A stretch of 64,000 nucleotides of DNA from Sthenelais limicola. Its lineage: Eukaryota > Annelida > Polychaeta > Phyllodocida > Sigalionidae. The position numbers and the translations under genes are program-made. Within the stretch, counting starts at the first letter, position 1. Each line of letters opens with the position of its first letter. The DNA is taken from positions 126,900,755 to 126,964,754 of the forward strand of contig OW804094.1 in NCBI GenBank assembly GCA_942159475.1, given 5' to 3'. Shown piece after piece: positions 37,301 to 49,427 of the stretch. The notes beneath the pieces were generated by a model that was given only the letters and a program-made list of their open reading frames with translations, was not told where the DNA came from and ran no database searches.

Positions 37301-38792
37301 CAAAGGCTTTTATTGGAGTCAAATACGTTGCCACCAGCAGTACATATGTGTATATCTACCGTTTTGAAAGGTCAGAAGCTCTTATTTCATAAATACTTCA
37401 TGTGGCATCTCGGGATATAAGCGGTCTCCTCTTAAATGCGATGTGGAATGCTTTTTTTCTATACCAGCCAAAGGTCACATGGCTGCTCGAGAACAATTTT
37501 TGTTATTGCAGATATTCGAAGTATTATGTTTATCTCGCAACAATTCCTGGTTGAATTAGCTCGAGCTCATTCTTAAGCCGGGCAGCTACAAAAGCTTCCA
37601 GAATTATACAAAATAACTCCCACGAATGCTTCCCACAAATGCATGCATCATACCAAATCAGCGGGCCCGGAGTGAAAAGGTCAGAGGCCACGACTGGATC
37701 CTGCAACTCTCATAATTTGACTAGGCAAGTCACATTGGTTTTGCCTAGAACTGAATGAAGTATAAATCCAAAATAAGATTATGTCTTTCAGACGCCCTCT
37801 TTTTCTTTTTATTGGCTGGGTACCAGGTATAACAGAGTCGGTGCGTATACATACGCCCCCGGAGCTTCCTGATATCAAGATTCACAGTGGTCATCTGAGA
37901 TAAATCCATTACCGGCCGAAAGAAATGGTTACTTTTTTCAGTCTACATAAATGAATGGAAAATGAAATAAGAGGTTTTTTTTTCTGTCACAGAACAAAGG
38001 AACACAGAGGGGAGGCATAGAATGCATAGATACATTTATATGCGTGTTCCATAAAGATAAATAGAGAACAACCCGATGTCAGAAACCGAACTGAGAGTCT
38101 GTTTTTGTTCAGATCCGAAATGTGGCGGTTGAGAAAGAATGCAAGTAGAATACATAGCGATGGTTGCCAGCATAAGAAATGGGCTTGGCATTACTTATAG
38201 GTATGCGGGAGACACATGTTAAATCTGCGCCTTGAATGGCTGCATAATTTACAGGCGACCCCACGAAAGTCCACAAGGATGTCAACGCCAAACCATTTTG
38301 TAGAGCGCATGACTGAAATATTTGCATAATGTCATGATTCACAATTCTTGAGTTACCGAGGTTAGCGTTGCTTGTTTGGAATTCTCAATGTAGTCGAGGC
38401 AGAGAGCATCCCGCCAGGCATGTGTCAAATTGAATGTGACGATCCATCGTGAAAATGGTAACAGGAAACCCAGCAGATTTTGGGTCATTATTTGGGTGGA
38501 ATAGTCTTGGGCAGGGCTTATTTGGTTATATGGCTGCCATGGTGGTTTCCAGCCTTGAGGGCCCTGGCCCCCGGACCCCCGCCCCTAATATCCTATTGGA
38601 AGGGACCGGCCTTCGAATCAAACTCGCCAATTTAATCGCGGACCTGGGCGACCCGGCTGAAAGATTGCGATAATTAATGGCGGTATTAAAAACGAGAAAT
38701 CCCTTTCCTTGAGCTATGTCATTTCTTTGTGATGGAACGCAGAGATTGGACCTGTATAACCTGGAATTACTTTACTTGATGGAACAATTAGA
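34304..38792. other. AT-rich unique stretch
   Basis: No gene recognised. AAATGTTT (34621-34628) and AAACATTT (34638-34645) form an 8-bp inverted repeat with forkhead-like TAAACA. Small frames near 36.2-36.9 kb overlap on both strands. A compositionally plausible 74-codon plus-strand frame at 38449-38673 encodes no motif I know. Confidence 0.5.
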
Positions 38793-38819
38793 CCCTCCCT
38801 CCCTCCCTGTCCCCCTCCC
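38793..38819 (-). other. Minus-strand G-quadruplex (CCCT repeats)
   Basis: CCCT repeats four times, then GT, CCCCC, T and CCC, giving six C-runs on the plus strand. The minus strand can form a quadruplex. Confidence 0.65.
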
Positions 38820-40179
38820 TCTAGCTCTACCTAGAGATATGACTCCCCCACCCCCACACTCTCCTCTCTGATAACATAACTGCCTTGCCCAACCCCAACG
38901 AACCCATCCCCATCTCCTCGCCCATGCGCCATCGCTGCATCAGCTCGCCTCGTTTACTTTTTACATATTTGACCCCAGATATTATTTGACATTATATAAA
39001 GTATTCATTACAAGTCAGCAAAATGCAAATTGCTCGGGCTGGCTTTGGCTGGATATGATATTGAATGGCATACATTGCTCGAGGGGTGGCTGTGTAATTT
39101 GTATGTTAAACATGCCGCCTGTTATGAAATCATAGAGACGACTATGTATGATACCCATATTCCAATTTCAGTTCTGTTAACAAGTTCTGACATTTTCCCA
39201 TTGCGCCTGACATGGAGTTATGTAAATGATCGTTATGAATTTGTTGCTTCAGAATTGACATGCGCTCGTGGGGAGCCGGGTGGCATTTCAAACGGGCGAG
39301 GTAGTCGTAGGAAGAAGGACTACAAATGAGAGGCGATCGTGCTCTATGTCAGTGCCACTAAAAGGTCAAAGCAGAGACTCTGATTAAATTTTACTGCCGC
39401 GGTTATAACTCAGGCGAGGGCATCCATAAAATTTGTGTTATGTCAACTCTCCCGGCCTGGTGTCATGGAAAATGGACCCTGTGAGCCGAGACAAAATGCC
39501 ACATTAATTGGAAACAAAAACTTGATGAGCACCATGCGAGTATGTTTGCACACGGATAGCAGAAGGGGTTGTGGCTGAGGAAAGGGTGGTTAGCTGGGGA
39601 TGGACGCGGGGAGGGGGATGTATGCATGCATGCTTCATGTTTTAGGAAAAGCGAACGTGCTTCAAATGTTACCGCAGCCGCGTATTTTTATGTTCATAGC
39701 AATTTATTTGACCACTAATTGCACTTTATAACAAAGGACTCATTTTCCACTGTATCCGGTACCAACTTCATGGAGATGCTTATTATTCATAGCAAGGACT
39801 TCTTTTGTAGGCTGGCCTTGGGAAGAGTTTGATATAGCTGGAATTCCCTCCTCTAAAACATATTTCCTATGCTTGGAGCATGACTATAATTAGCACCAAA
39901 GACATGTCAGTACAGACAATTGGCTTTTGTAAGAGAATGTATATTGATGCCTCGGATCGCCTTGTTACCCAACCATCCCTCAACTCCCCCGTGGTCCTTA
40001 AAAGCATTCAAAGAACGCAATACTGGCCAACAAAGCGACCAGGCCTGTTGCCACCACTGGGCTTCAACAATGGCCAGTTTAAACAGACTATAGTCGCTAG
40101 AGATTCCAACCATACGTACGGCTTGCCACCATCTATTGGCAAATTAGTGTATAATATGTAGGCCTCGTGGCCCAGCTCT
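38820..40179. other. Unique non-coding stretch
   Basis: A 99-codon plus-strand frame (39030-39329) and overlapping frames near 39.9-40.2 kb are unfamiliar. A CATG repeat lies at about 39623-39633. No gene is recognised. Confidence 0.5.
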
Positions 40180-40244
40180 GGCGCTGAGATGGGAATTGAA
40201 TCCCACACTGACTGGCGAATTAACAAAACGGGCCAGCTGCCCCG
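40180..40244 (-). repeat. tRNA-like sequence, possible SINE relic
   Basis: Read on the minus strand, a GGGGCAGCTGGCCCG start with a GTTA-x-TTCGCCAGTC segment resembles a tRNA acceptor, D-arm and anticodon-stem region. GGATTCAATTCC resembles the pol III B box. The gap between the two boxes is about 10 bases shorter than in a normal tRNA, and the T-arm pairs only partly. It is therefore not a functional tRNA. A decayed tRNA-derived SINE head is the likeliest reading, with chance as the alternative. Confidence 0.3.
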
Positions 40245-40488
40245 ATCTATGTAGATTATTAATTTTGAGTGCACTCTTACGTAAGGTACAAATCAAATCA
40301 AACCCTAGCTTCATTTGTGTGTCATTAACTAGTCATTGTGAAAACAACAAAGCCCTTGAAACCTGACAGCATCCTTATGCAATATTGGCCGTGACCTAAG
40401 CTGTATATTATAATCATATCCCTGGGATGGCTATGCATGGATGACATTGTATTCAATTCAATTAAATGAGATCAATGTACACACTTAC

Positions 40489-40550
40489 TCGTGGCCTCAA
40501 TGCCTTCTGTGTCCTTCCAAATGCTCTTGCTGAATTGCCCCAGTCAACCC
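40489..40550 (-). other. Candidate 62-nt minus-strand exon
   Basis: On the minus strand, GTAAGCCTTTTCAG precedes the segment and GTAAGT follows it. One frame is open across it (begins with two bases completing a codon, then VDWGNSARAFGRTQKALRPR). No family is recognised. It is on the opposite strand to the other candidates, which argues that such pairs occur here by chance. Confidence 0.1.
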
Positions 40551-41403
40551 CTGAAAAGGCTTACATTATAATACACAATTTATCTGATGCCGCATACATC
40601 TTTACTATCATCTACATCTTATGTATGGGATACAAGTTCTAAGAGAGTTCCCCGGTGGCATATAATGTGTAATGTAGATAGCTGAAACAAATACACATCG
40701 GGCGCAAGTAGAGGGGTTTTATTGACCGACCCGTGACATTTATAGGCCGGGTATTTATCCGTATCTAGCTGAAATGGCATTCTATATGAAGTATATATTT
40801 GTCCACACGTGTTCGGAGAGTGCTGCGATCTGTAGTCGCTATTCTAGTTAATCATCAATAGAGTATGAATCGCGGATAAATCCGTGCTTTATGAGAGTCG
40901 GTTAGGGTGCATGTGAATCTATTACGCCTACATCTTTTACGGTATATAATGCATGTCCCTTTTCATTTCGCTCAGCATGTGACCCGCCCATCCGGATGAT
41001 AGTTAAATAGTTTGTTGCAAGCAATTCTACCCTCCCCTTGTGAACTCACGAGGAATAATGTACTTCTTGACATGCAATGATTAAGTAAATTTGGACAGAT
41101 CCAAACGAGCGACCTTGATATTTCTATACACCCACTTTTATAATGCTATCCAGTTCCAAGTCAGTTGCACTCTAATAACGTCATTGCAAATGATACTTGT
41201 CTAATTAGATGAAATTAATATGATTAAGCCCTTGCTGGGAATTCTTTGTTTAACTACATATAATTATACTGTAGCGAAGATTGCAGTCATCTCTATATTT
41301 GACAAGCAGCTGTCAGCGTTATAGATGAATGGAAAGATGATGACTTTTCAAAATTTATTTATTATCTTCTGTCGAAATCAGTCTTCTTTTATCATGTTCG
41401 CCG

Positions 41404-41436
41404 ACCGGTTTTGTCTACCTCGTTCCATAAACCGGT
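41404..41436. promoter_or_regulatory. Paired inverted Grainyhead-like sites
   Basis: ACCGGTTT (41404-41411) and AAACCGGT (41429-41436) are exact complements separated by 17 bp. Grainyhead/CP2 factors recognise AACCGGTT-type words. Confidence 0.4.
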
Positions 41437-43339
41437 ATACTCCAAGGAAAAGTAATTATTTCAGTCTCGTTCCATCATTCGCCGAGCAGTGATTACCTTC
41501 ACAAATTGGTTCGTTTTCCAAATTTGTTAAGCATGGCTTGTTCCAAATGCTTCTATGAGTTAGCATACCTGTCGACCAATGGTTGAGCAAGGGGGAGAGC
41601 GAGCTAGGAGGGAGGCCTATGACTGACTCCCATGGATGCACGGTCTTCTGAGCAGCAGACCAACATTTCGTCTAATTTTCATCTGTTTGTTCGGGAGTCA
41701 TTTCAGCATGAGATTGGGCTGCCTGTGCGTCCATTACACTGACTTAATAAATCAGGCCCTGGGTCCGCCACCGACTGCCACCTCTATGATTGTAACTTGA
41801 CCCTCCGTCATTTTTCAAATGTCACAATTCCATCCGAACTGTTTGAACGCGGGGGCCTGGGCCAGGGGTCGGTGTTGATGAGTCGGTGCCTTCCAACTTC
41901 ATGTCCGAGTGGCCACCACCGGACCTTGATTTGACCAAGGTCGGGCAATGATTGTCACGCAGAATCCAACTTAAGATCATTTCACCTGATAGACAGATCA
42001 TATCAGTGCGTAGAAGCATCGGATATGTGTCGGCTTTGGAAAGTCTATATACATAGGGCAATCCAATGATCATAGATACCAGATTGCTTTGCTTTGGAGA
42101 AACCCAGGTAGTCTTGAGAAAAAATATTTTTATATCGAATTCTACATATAATACATAGCCACACGTCTGTAGAAGTGGATGCCCTGTAATTAAAGCAACA
42201 GCCCTCGATGATCCAATTCACCTGCTTCAAGCTATAGTGACATCATGTTTATGAGCATTGCATTCCATGTGCCGTAATAACTTCCCATCCCACTGTATTT
42301 ATTTTCTAATCTCCATATCTGCCACTTGGAATTGAGCAGGACAAGAGTTATTGGATGGAGATGAAAATAAAATAACTTTTGATAAATCACTGGCGCAAGT
42401 CTAGGGCCAAAGGCTGATCTACAAAGAGCCTATTTCATTTCTAGTCAGGAATCGATTTCTGCGATGGTAATAATTCATGATAAGCCTCATTTCTTGGAAC
42501 TCAACTCGGTTTCTTGTGCTTTCTAACTATGTATGCGACCCCATAATATGGCGAGGTATCAGTGCCCCAGACCACTCATTCAATACCGGTAAAGATACTT
42601 TCAAATTCAGTACTATATTTATTCATTCATACGGGAAAATGGAATAGCACATCCGAGCTATGTAAGCCAATTTTTTGTATTGATCTTTCTGTGGTGTATA
42701 CACCAAACATTGCACCAGTGTATGTAAAATAAGGTTATAGTTTCTATGTGACATTTTGTTAGGATTCACCACATTTATTTCTTTAGCCTCTTTGATGTCA
42801 TACGATGACTCAGCATCCCGGATTTAAACTGGCTCTTACAGAAACTTACCTTTTTATTCTTAGATCCTGAATTTGATCTTTCTATTCTGTCTCCTAAGAC
42901 ATTATCCGATTATATTTACCATCACAGGTAAAACGCATAAAAGCTTTTTTATCTCTCCAAGACTGAAGGCAGAGTTTTGAAAGGAACTGTACTTTTTAGA
43001 GAGTAATCTCAATCTTTTTATTTCCTTTTTCCCTTTCGTGTTTCTCGAATTCCTTCTTAGTTAACGGCGCTCCTTTGTAGTTGGCTTTTGATTAAAGGAA
43101 TTAGGACCCCATAAACCAGCATTCGCGCTCGTCTTTTCTCCCATTTAATTTTTGTATCTTCAAGCAAGGGAAAGCTGCTGTAATGTATCCTCCATTTTAC
43201 GCTTCTGCTCTTACATCAAACGCTTTGAAAGAGGTCGGCACATTACCGCTTTCAACTGAACACTGCCCTGCCAAAGAGGAGGAGCAAAAAAACTAAACCA
43301 CTTCTTTCCAATGAAATCCAGTCCGTGTGTGGCCAGTAG

Positions 43340-43440
43340 GGGTCAGCCCTGCATGACCTTGGAGATGGGGTCAGGTCAAGGGGTCACGTGGGATTAGGGA
43401 GGGCTTCGCGCCAGAGGGCGATTCCCAAGATGGCCGCCCA
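43340..43440. promoter_or_regulatory. Nuclear-receptor, E-box, CTCF-like and YY1-like site array
   Basis: Five nuclear-receptor half-sites lie in 47 bp: GGGTCA 43340, TGACCT 43354, GGGTCA 43368, AGGTCA 43373 and GGGTCA 43381. The last overlaps an E-box CACGTG (43385-43390). A CTCF-like GCGCCAGAGGGCG follows (43408-43420), then a YY1-like CCAAGATGGCCGCC (43425-43438). GC-rich arrays with YY1 near a start site are common in promoters, and CTCF-type words mark insulators. I see no TATA box. Which role applies, if any, is inference. Confidence 0.45.
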
Positions 43441-43886
43441 TGTCCTCATATGGTTAAATGCAGTTGCCAGAAATAACAAGATTACTATAGAAGGAAATTG
43501 TCCGTTTTTAGTTGGTATTTTGTAGGACAGTATCGTTTGACCCCGGCATCTCTAGTACCACCCAGGGAATTAGAGGGACACGAAGATGAACTCGGAAGGC
43601 GCCTATGTGAGCCAGGGGTGGAGCCGAATATTGAGCATTGGTCAAGAAGCGCATTTATCAGTTGGCAGCTAGATTTATCTCCCAGCGAGCTCGAGTACAA
43701 CTTTTCGGTTCCCCTTTCTTACCGCTGACACAGACCATTTGAGATGGCTTCCCGAGTGGCTTCCTGAAATGTAACCTTGTATTACAATGTAGCCAATGTC
43801 AGGCCCTTGTCCACTCCGCCCTGCACCCAATGTGTGATGAATTGTGATAACCCTTGTACTTAATAAATCTCATCTTTTTATTGCAG

Positions 43887-44177
43887 GTATGTATAGCCCT
43901 GTGGCAGGTTCATTTTCTACTTCTTCCTCCGGGCTGTCAAAGTGAATGTGAGTTGAACATTTTGCCTAACGAATGTATTAGTTGTACGGAAACAAATAGA
44001 TCCTTGGGGAGTGACCAGGATACGGATCTCGGAGCGGGGCACACCTCCCCGAGCAGCCATTGCCTTGCATGGTCTATGATAGAAAAACGAGATTATTGTG
44101 AATATAGAAATCAGATCCGTCTTGACAAGCGAGATCACATTCATCTATTTAAAAGTTTGTCCCGATCCTGGGGTCAG
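43887..44177 (+). other. Candidate 291-nt in-phase exon, Cys-rich
   Basis: A strong acceptor (CTTTTTATTGCAG, to 43886) precedes 291 nt, exactly 97 codons, open in phase 0. It is followed by CAG-GTATTT, a moderate donor. The translation has seven cysteines (VC, PGCQ, SECE, NECI, ISC, SHC, DYC) and a basic C-terminal half. I recognise no domain. It lies about 450 bp downstream of the NR/YY1 array on the same strand. Because GTATGT follows the acceptor immediately, the same junction could instead be a recursive splice site. A chance pseudo-exon is also possible. Confidence 0.2.
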
Positions 44178-44370
44178 GTATTTATGACGCAAAGTTAGCT
44201 AGAATCTCTGTCATAAACAACAAGTGGGGATTGGCTAGCCCTTGTCTTGCTTGATCACGAGCAGCTGCCCGATGATTTAGGTCCCGCCCTGACATTTTGA
44301 TGATGAGCAATTCAAGACAAGCTCATCCTTGGCCATGTGGTCTGCCTTCCACATGAGGGATCTGCGTCAA

Positions 44371-44614
44371 AGGTCAATGGCATGACCTTGTAGGTCAGGC
44401 GGGGGTCAGGGGTCGGCGAGGTGAGGATCCTAGTTAACGCCCAAGCAGGCCAAAGTGACTGGCCACTGTGGGGGGTCTATGAGGGTCAGGGCGCCACCCT
44501 TTCTTCAGGTGAATCATAACTGCTCACTTCCTCCGCGCAAGGCGCTCATGCCTGTAGTACAGGGTCAGAATATCGCGGCCTGACTCTGACATGCCGCATC
44601 TAAAAGCTGGGTCA
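44371..44614. promoter_or_regulatory. Second nuclear-receptor half-site field
   Basis: AGGTCA 44371, TGACCT 44383, AGGTCA 44392 and GGGTCA 44403 are clustered in 38 bp. Further GGGTCA words lie at 44483, 44562 and 44609. TCAAAGGTCA at the start and TGACCT-ttg-TAGGTCA resemble monomeric and everted receptor sites. Confidence 0.4.
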
Positions 44615-44616
44615 AG
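44509..44616 (+). other. Candidate 108-nt exon with in-frame stop
   Basis: CCACCCTTTCTTCAG is a strong acceptor and AAG-GTAAGC (donor at 44617) a good donor; the segment is 36 codons long. In the phase supplied by the 43887-44177 candidate it is open for 24 codons, then stops at 44581-44583, 33 nt before the junction. The other frames also stop, so it would be a terminal-coding or non-coding exon. Its 3' end coincides with a GGGTCA word, so the donor may be incidental. Confidence 0.15.
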
Positions 44617-44639
44617 GTAAGCAGCTACACCCTTAAGGT

Positions 44640-46100
44640 GAAGTCCCCTTCACCCCTGTTAAGAATGTTCGGCATACTAACGAGTGAAGACACCTTTGCC
44701 CGCGGTATTCGCATACAATAAAGAAGAGAATAGAATGTGAACCAAACAAACTTAGCGCATCCTGTGCCAAAAGAAAAGAAAAGAATGGCTACTAGACCTA
44801 CACGACCGAACCATCTGGAACTCGCTTCTTTTGCAAGGATAAATTCATAAATTCTGAGCTGCTCATACGAAGCCAACAATGGCCTAGAATAATAATTGAT
44901 GAGCTTATTATTCTCTAAAATCCTCCTATGGCATCGTATTTGTTTAGTTACCAGGAATGACACCAGATAATTTACCTCTGTGAGAGGGAGGGAGGGAGAG
45001 AGAAAGAGATATGCATCTGACCACTAGAGATCTGATCAATGAAATAAGGTCAGCGTGACATAAATACAGACAGGAGCTTATTTGAGCAGCTTTATTGTTG
45101 GGTCAGATCAGTCCCCGCTCCCACAAAGGTTGATATGCGAGTAAAGTTGTCATGCCGTTAAGTCGTTTCTCTTGGTCCTGGCTTGAGTGCGCTTTCAGTT
45201 TTCCCCTCCCACTCAGTATTTATATAGCTCAAACTTGGAGATAGGAGCCAGCCGGCGATTGCCAGATCGGGGCTGTAACGGGCGATGACAAATGCTGCGC
45301 TGTCAAAATTCAGACATTGATTAAATGTAACAAGAAACACTACTCTGGCCCGGTGAAAACACTACTTTTGCATTAGACGTGACCCGAATGAAGGTCCCGC
45401 TTCTTGACAAAGTCAAATAGGGCGCGGTTAAAAGGCTGGTGCTGTCGGTAGTATAAAGATGGTGAGCTGCTTCATGATGGATGCTTCCTCCTCCACGGTC
45501 CTCCCTGGATGGCCTTTTAAAACTCAGGGCACACCCAGACCCTCCAGGTGACAAGGGCTGGAGTGTTTGCCTTTACAACAAGAACACCTGGAATCTGACG
45601 TGTTCTGTATGGATGAAATAAAGTATTAAGTAATCCTAACCTCCCCTTTGACTTCAATGGTGACTGAGCAGAATTGAGTTTTTTCGCTTGGTTCCTATTG
45701 TCTATTAATGGACCGACTCCTTGGTGTATAATGCTTGACGCTGGGGGGATTTGGTTACGTTGGGGATAGTTTTTAGTTAGGACTACTCGTTTTTAAAAGT
45801 TTGCTCGGACCTGGGTAATAGAATAGCATTTAAAGTAGCGTATGCATGGTATGTAGCATTGCTTTATGAGGTTTTCCATAGGATCAGAGCGATAAATTAG
45901 TGCGATATCTAGTGCTCCGGGGGCAGATTATCGATTACCAGGTCATTCGCTGTGCTGTTCTTGCCTGGCTATCCGTAATGCAACGTGCTGCGATTGTTTT
46001 GTTTACAGGTGTATGTGTTGAGATGTCCGTGACAAACCTGGATTTTATTTTAATAGTAAACTACCCAATTGGGATCTTATTCTAAATAGAAACAGCCGCT
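44640..46100. other. Unique non-coding stretch
   Basis: A GGTGAAG/CTTCACC hairpin lies at 44637-44654. GGGA repeats occur near 44986-44998 (three G-runs only). Frames on the minus strand near 44.6-45.6 kb are unfamiliar. No gene is seen. Confidence 0.5.
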
Positions 46101-46406
46101 TTAAAGCTGCACTCTCAGTTACTGTCGGTCAAAAACTAAAGATTTTCACATACTTTTTCTTTCGTCATTTTCCAACCCATCTAAAAGTCTTTTAACCAGG
46201 ATTTTAGAGGATTTTGGCCGGTTGTTGTCGCTACTGGGCTTCATACACATCCAAATTGATAATGTCTCGGCCGATTCTACTTCAACTCCTTGTATAATCA
46301 TATATAACAGTCGCAGAATATTGATAAATTCAATAATTCATAACACTATGAGTAAATTTGGTAAGATTATTTTTGTGCGTGGTAATAGTTGAGAATGCAG
46401 CGTTAA
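46101..46406. mobile_element. MITE-like element with TTAA-flanked terminal inverted repeats
   Basis: The left end TTAAAGCTGCACTCTCAGTT and the complement of the right end TTAACGCTGCATTCTCAACT agree at most positions over about 20 bp. Both ends carry TTAA (46101-46104 and 46103 before the right boundary at 46406), the target duplication of piggyBac-type transposons. The interior, about 260 bp, has no open frame. From memory, inverted-repeat elements beginning TTAAAGCTGCACTCTCA are common in bivalve genomes. This copy has diverged and is probably inactive. Only one copy is visible in the window. Confidence 0.6.
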
Positions 46407-47610
46407 GCTTAGGATGCACTGAACGCTCATACGGCCGATTTGGCGTCGGGTGTAAATCGGTCGTAGTCCAGTCAATTAAAAAAAGTGTTTTGATATCAAT
46501 TGTCGTTTCTTCTCTTGGTTAACGACTGGTGAGTCACTGACCTTTTACTTCATATTGATTTAAAAAGATAACTTTGGATTACATTTCAAATTAAGGCGAC
46601 GCGTGAAAATATCGGTGTAGGATACAGCGTACTAGCATTTTGTATGTTTTAGATATTGTTATTCGCCTATAATGAATATAATTATAACAACAAATTTAAA
46701 AATCGGCCGACTGAAGATGCAGTGATAATTGGATACATCTGCACCTTTGTAATTGGATCGTGATTTTTAAAAAAAAGAGATTTGTATTGGTCAGAAAATG
46801 TCGCAATGTGATATGTTTCAATCTGCCAATGAAGTACTTATTGGTGTAACGAGCATTGTAGCATATTCTTGGACTAGTAATGCGTACTTCTTAATTATTC
46901 ACTCACCCTTCAAAATGCTTGATGTTAAACTAAAATTATTAATAATTTATCATGTACGTAGCTCAAACCTGAATATGATAAAGAAATGGTAAGATTTAAG
47001 GCAACTGATATCTTTAGTATGAAATTGTAACCAACCATTGTATGTAGATGGTCATTGTATGTCAAACTCTCTATGAGAGCGTGCAGCCAGCCTATTGGAG
47101 CAACAGGCCATGAGGAATTTTCACAGTTCTCTTGCGGTTTCCAATTTTCCCCCATCGGGAGCCATTTTCATATCTGACCTTGGTGGTAGGGGGGCAGAGA
47201 AAATTTTGCACGAAGGGAAGGACGAGCGTCTGCACTTGACAATTTCATCGAGTGTGAAAAAGATTATTCGGAGAGCAATAATTCCACACGCAACACCTGC
47301 GAGCTAAAGAGAGTGGCTCGCGGCGCGACCTTCAGGCTTGGAGCAACTCGTCCTGACCCGATGGCTTCCTCGGGACCTCTCTGTAAACGGCCAGTAATTT
47401 ACACAGGTCAGCTAATGCACAGAGGCGAGCTCCACTCAAATTACGTCCGATGTCAATGCCAACCTAGGCTGTATCATTCAATATCGCGCCAACATTTTCT
47501 ATGCATACTGAGGCCTGTTGCCATGGTAACCTGAAAATTATCCCTGTTTGCAATGTGTTTTTGAGAAGACCTTGGGCTACTCAGACGCTCCGAGTACGGA
47601 GGAGGGAATC

Positions 47611-47630
47611 GGGGAGGGAGGGAGGGAGGG
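47611..47630 (+). other. G-quadruplex motif (GGGA repeats)
   Basis: Five G-runs of three or four are separated by single A. It is almost the same design as the 18156-18175 motif, with A rather than T loops. Confidence 0.75.
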
Positions 47631-49427
47631 TATCTGCCGGCGGGTGCTTCAAGGGGGGTGGAAGTAGAAATGGTCCTGATGCTTTTGGCAATGTCCTCTA
47701 AGTTGGAATGGAGCTAGTATTATCAGTGCCATTGCAATTATATGGACTCTTGTTGGCCGACCACAGTGACCAACGGCCATTTTGCCTCCATTAAGTTTTG
47801 AATCGCTGGTTATTTCTTGAAGGACGTTCAGCAGACGACATTTGGGGTTTGCCCTCTGAAAAAGCCTGGTCATTTACCGCCAACTGGCCGCCCGCAGGTA
47901 TGGTCACCAACCGAGGGCCACACATCAAAACCAGATATGATGACCACAACTTAAGGCTAAAAAACATGGCGTCCAGATTCACTGTCCAGCTCTAATGTAG
48001 AAAATGGACCAAGCCCTGAGGTGCCCTGAGTTGTTTGGAAACAGGCCTTTGATATAAATGGACAGACGGGTCCGGAAGAAAGTGCTTAAATATGGATGGA
48101 TCCAGGACTGACTTGCCGAGATACGGCTTAAATCGAAGATACACCGGCTGTCTCTTGACACCAAGCCAGGTTTTATCACTAGGGACGATTAAACATAGAT
48201 CTTTCTTTGCCTCCAGTTTCCCCCTCTAGATGTCTGCAAGAGTGCAAGCTTATAGTGAAGCAATTACTGTCACTTCTCAACCGCATTCACCCTCTTCCAC
48301 CGACTTCTTGGGGGAAAAATAACTTTCTTATACATAAATAAACCTGTTGAAGAAGAAGAGTTTCTACTCGTATATAAACAACCTAATTGCTTTGTGTTTG
48401 ATACGCCTAGTTGAAAAGTGCAGAGTTTGGGAGGGAGGGGATCGAGTGGAAGGGAGGAGCAATGGCCATGTCACTAAGCCGAGGACCTTGTAATATAGAA
48501 AAGGTGGCGGGGCTTTGAATTGACACGGTGGAAGTTTACAGAGGGTGGCTGCCTACTGCAGTCTGCATTCTGATGGTCACCTGTAGCACCTTGAGCTACG
48601 GCAGGTCATCGGGGTCACAGAACGTATGCCCTGTGATCGGGCGAGATCGGGCTTGGCCCCTCGGCCCGAGGATAACTCCCGATGCCATATACTACTCAAC
48701 CTCCTCGCACTGGAGCCTCGCCCATTAAATGCACCGCCTAATTGTGTGAAAATAAACCATATTTCTGGCCGTTTTGAAGCCTGCCCCAGCTTCCACAAGT
48801 CGAGCACAGGAAATTGCCTTGCTGGAGACCTAGCTAAGGTTTCAGGAGGCAGCGCAGTGTGAGGATTTTGACTCCACAAAAAGTTTAGCTCGCCGAGCCT
48901 GGTATTTATTGTGAAAGTTGAGCTTGCTTCTGGCCTGATTTATCACCCGCCTGCTGGTAGTTTGTTTCAAACAGGAAGGCATCAGGATGTTCCCAGCCTC
49001 CATGCCTCACACGTCACTGCTATGCATTTATATTCGATACCCTTTCTTTAATCCTCCATCCTCAGCTTGTGCGTCTGTGCCAAGTTCAGAAAAGGGTCAG
49101 TGATAATTTACTCGAAGGATCAAATGCCGCCTGGTCCACGACCTTTAACAGCCAGGCCTTTCCAACATTTTACCTTTTAATTATCGATCAAATTACATAA
49201 AGGTAAAATGGCATATTTGGTTTCTCTGTTTCGACAAAGCCTGTGCAGAAAGCTAATGAAATATAGAAATATGAATAAGTAAAGAGCCTTCGGCAACACA
49301 CTCAAATCCCAAAATAGGAATGAGTTCAGTGCATTTATGGTTGATTCTCGTTTTACTCATTAGCCCCGAAAACTCTCAGGATATAATGACAAAGTCAACT
49401 ACTATTCTTCACAAAGAACGTAGGAGT

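Larger units (their letters stand above)
40245..43339. other. Unique AT-rich stretch
   Basis: No gene recognised. Contains a minus-strand candidate 62-nt exon (40489-40550), paired Grainyhead-like sites (41404-41436) and an acceptor/donor-like junction at 42927/42928 (CATCACAG followed by GTAAAA). Confidence 0.5.

Noticed and set aside
38605..38630. TTCGAATCA resembling a tRNA T-loop
   Set aside because: No paired T-arm, A box or acceptor stem nearby.
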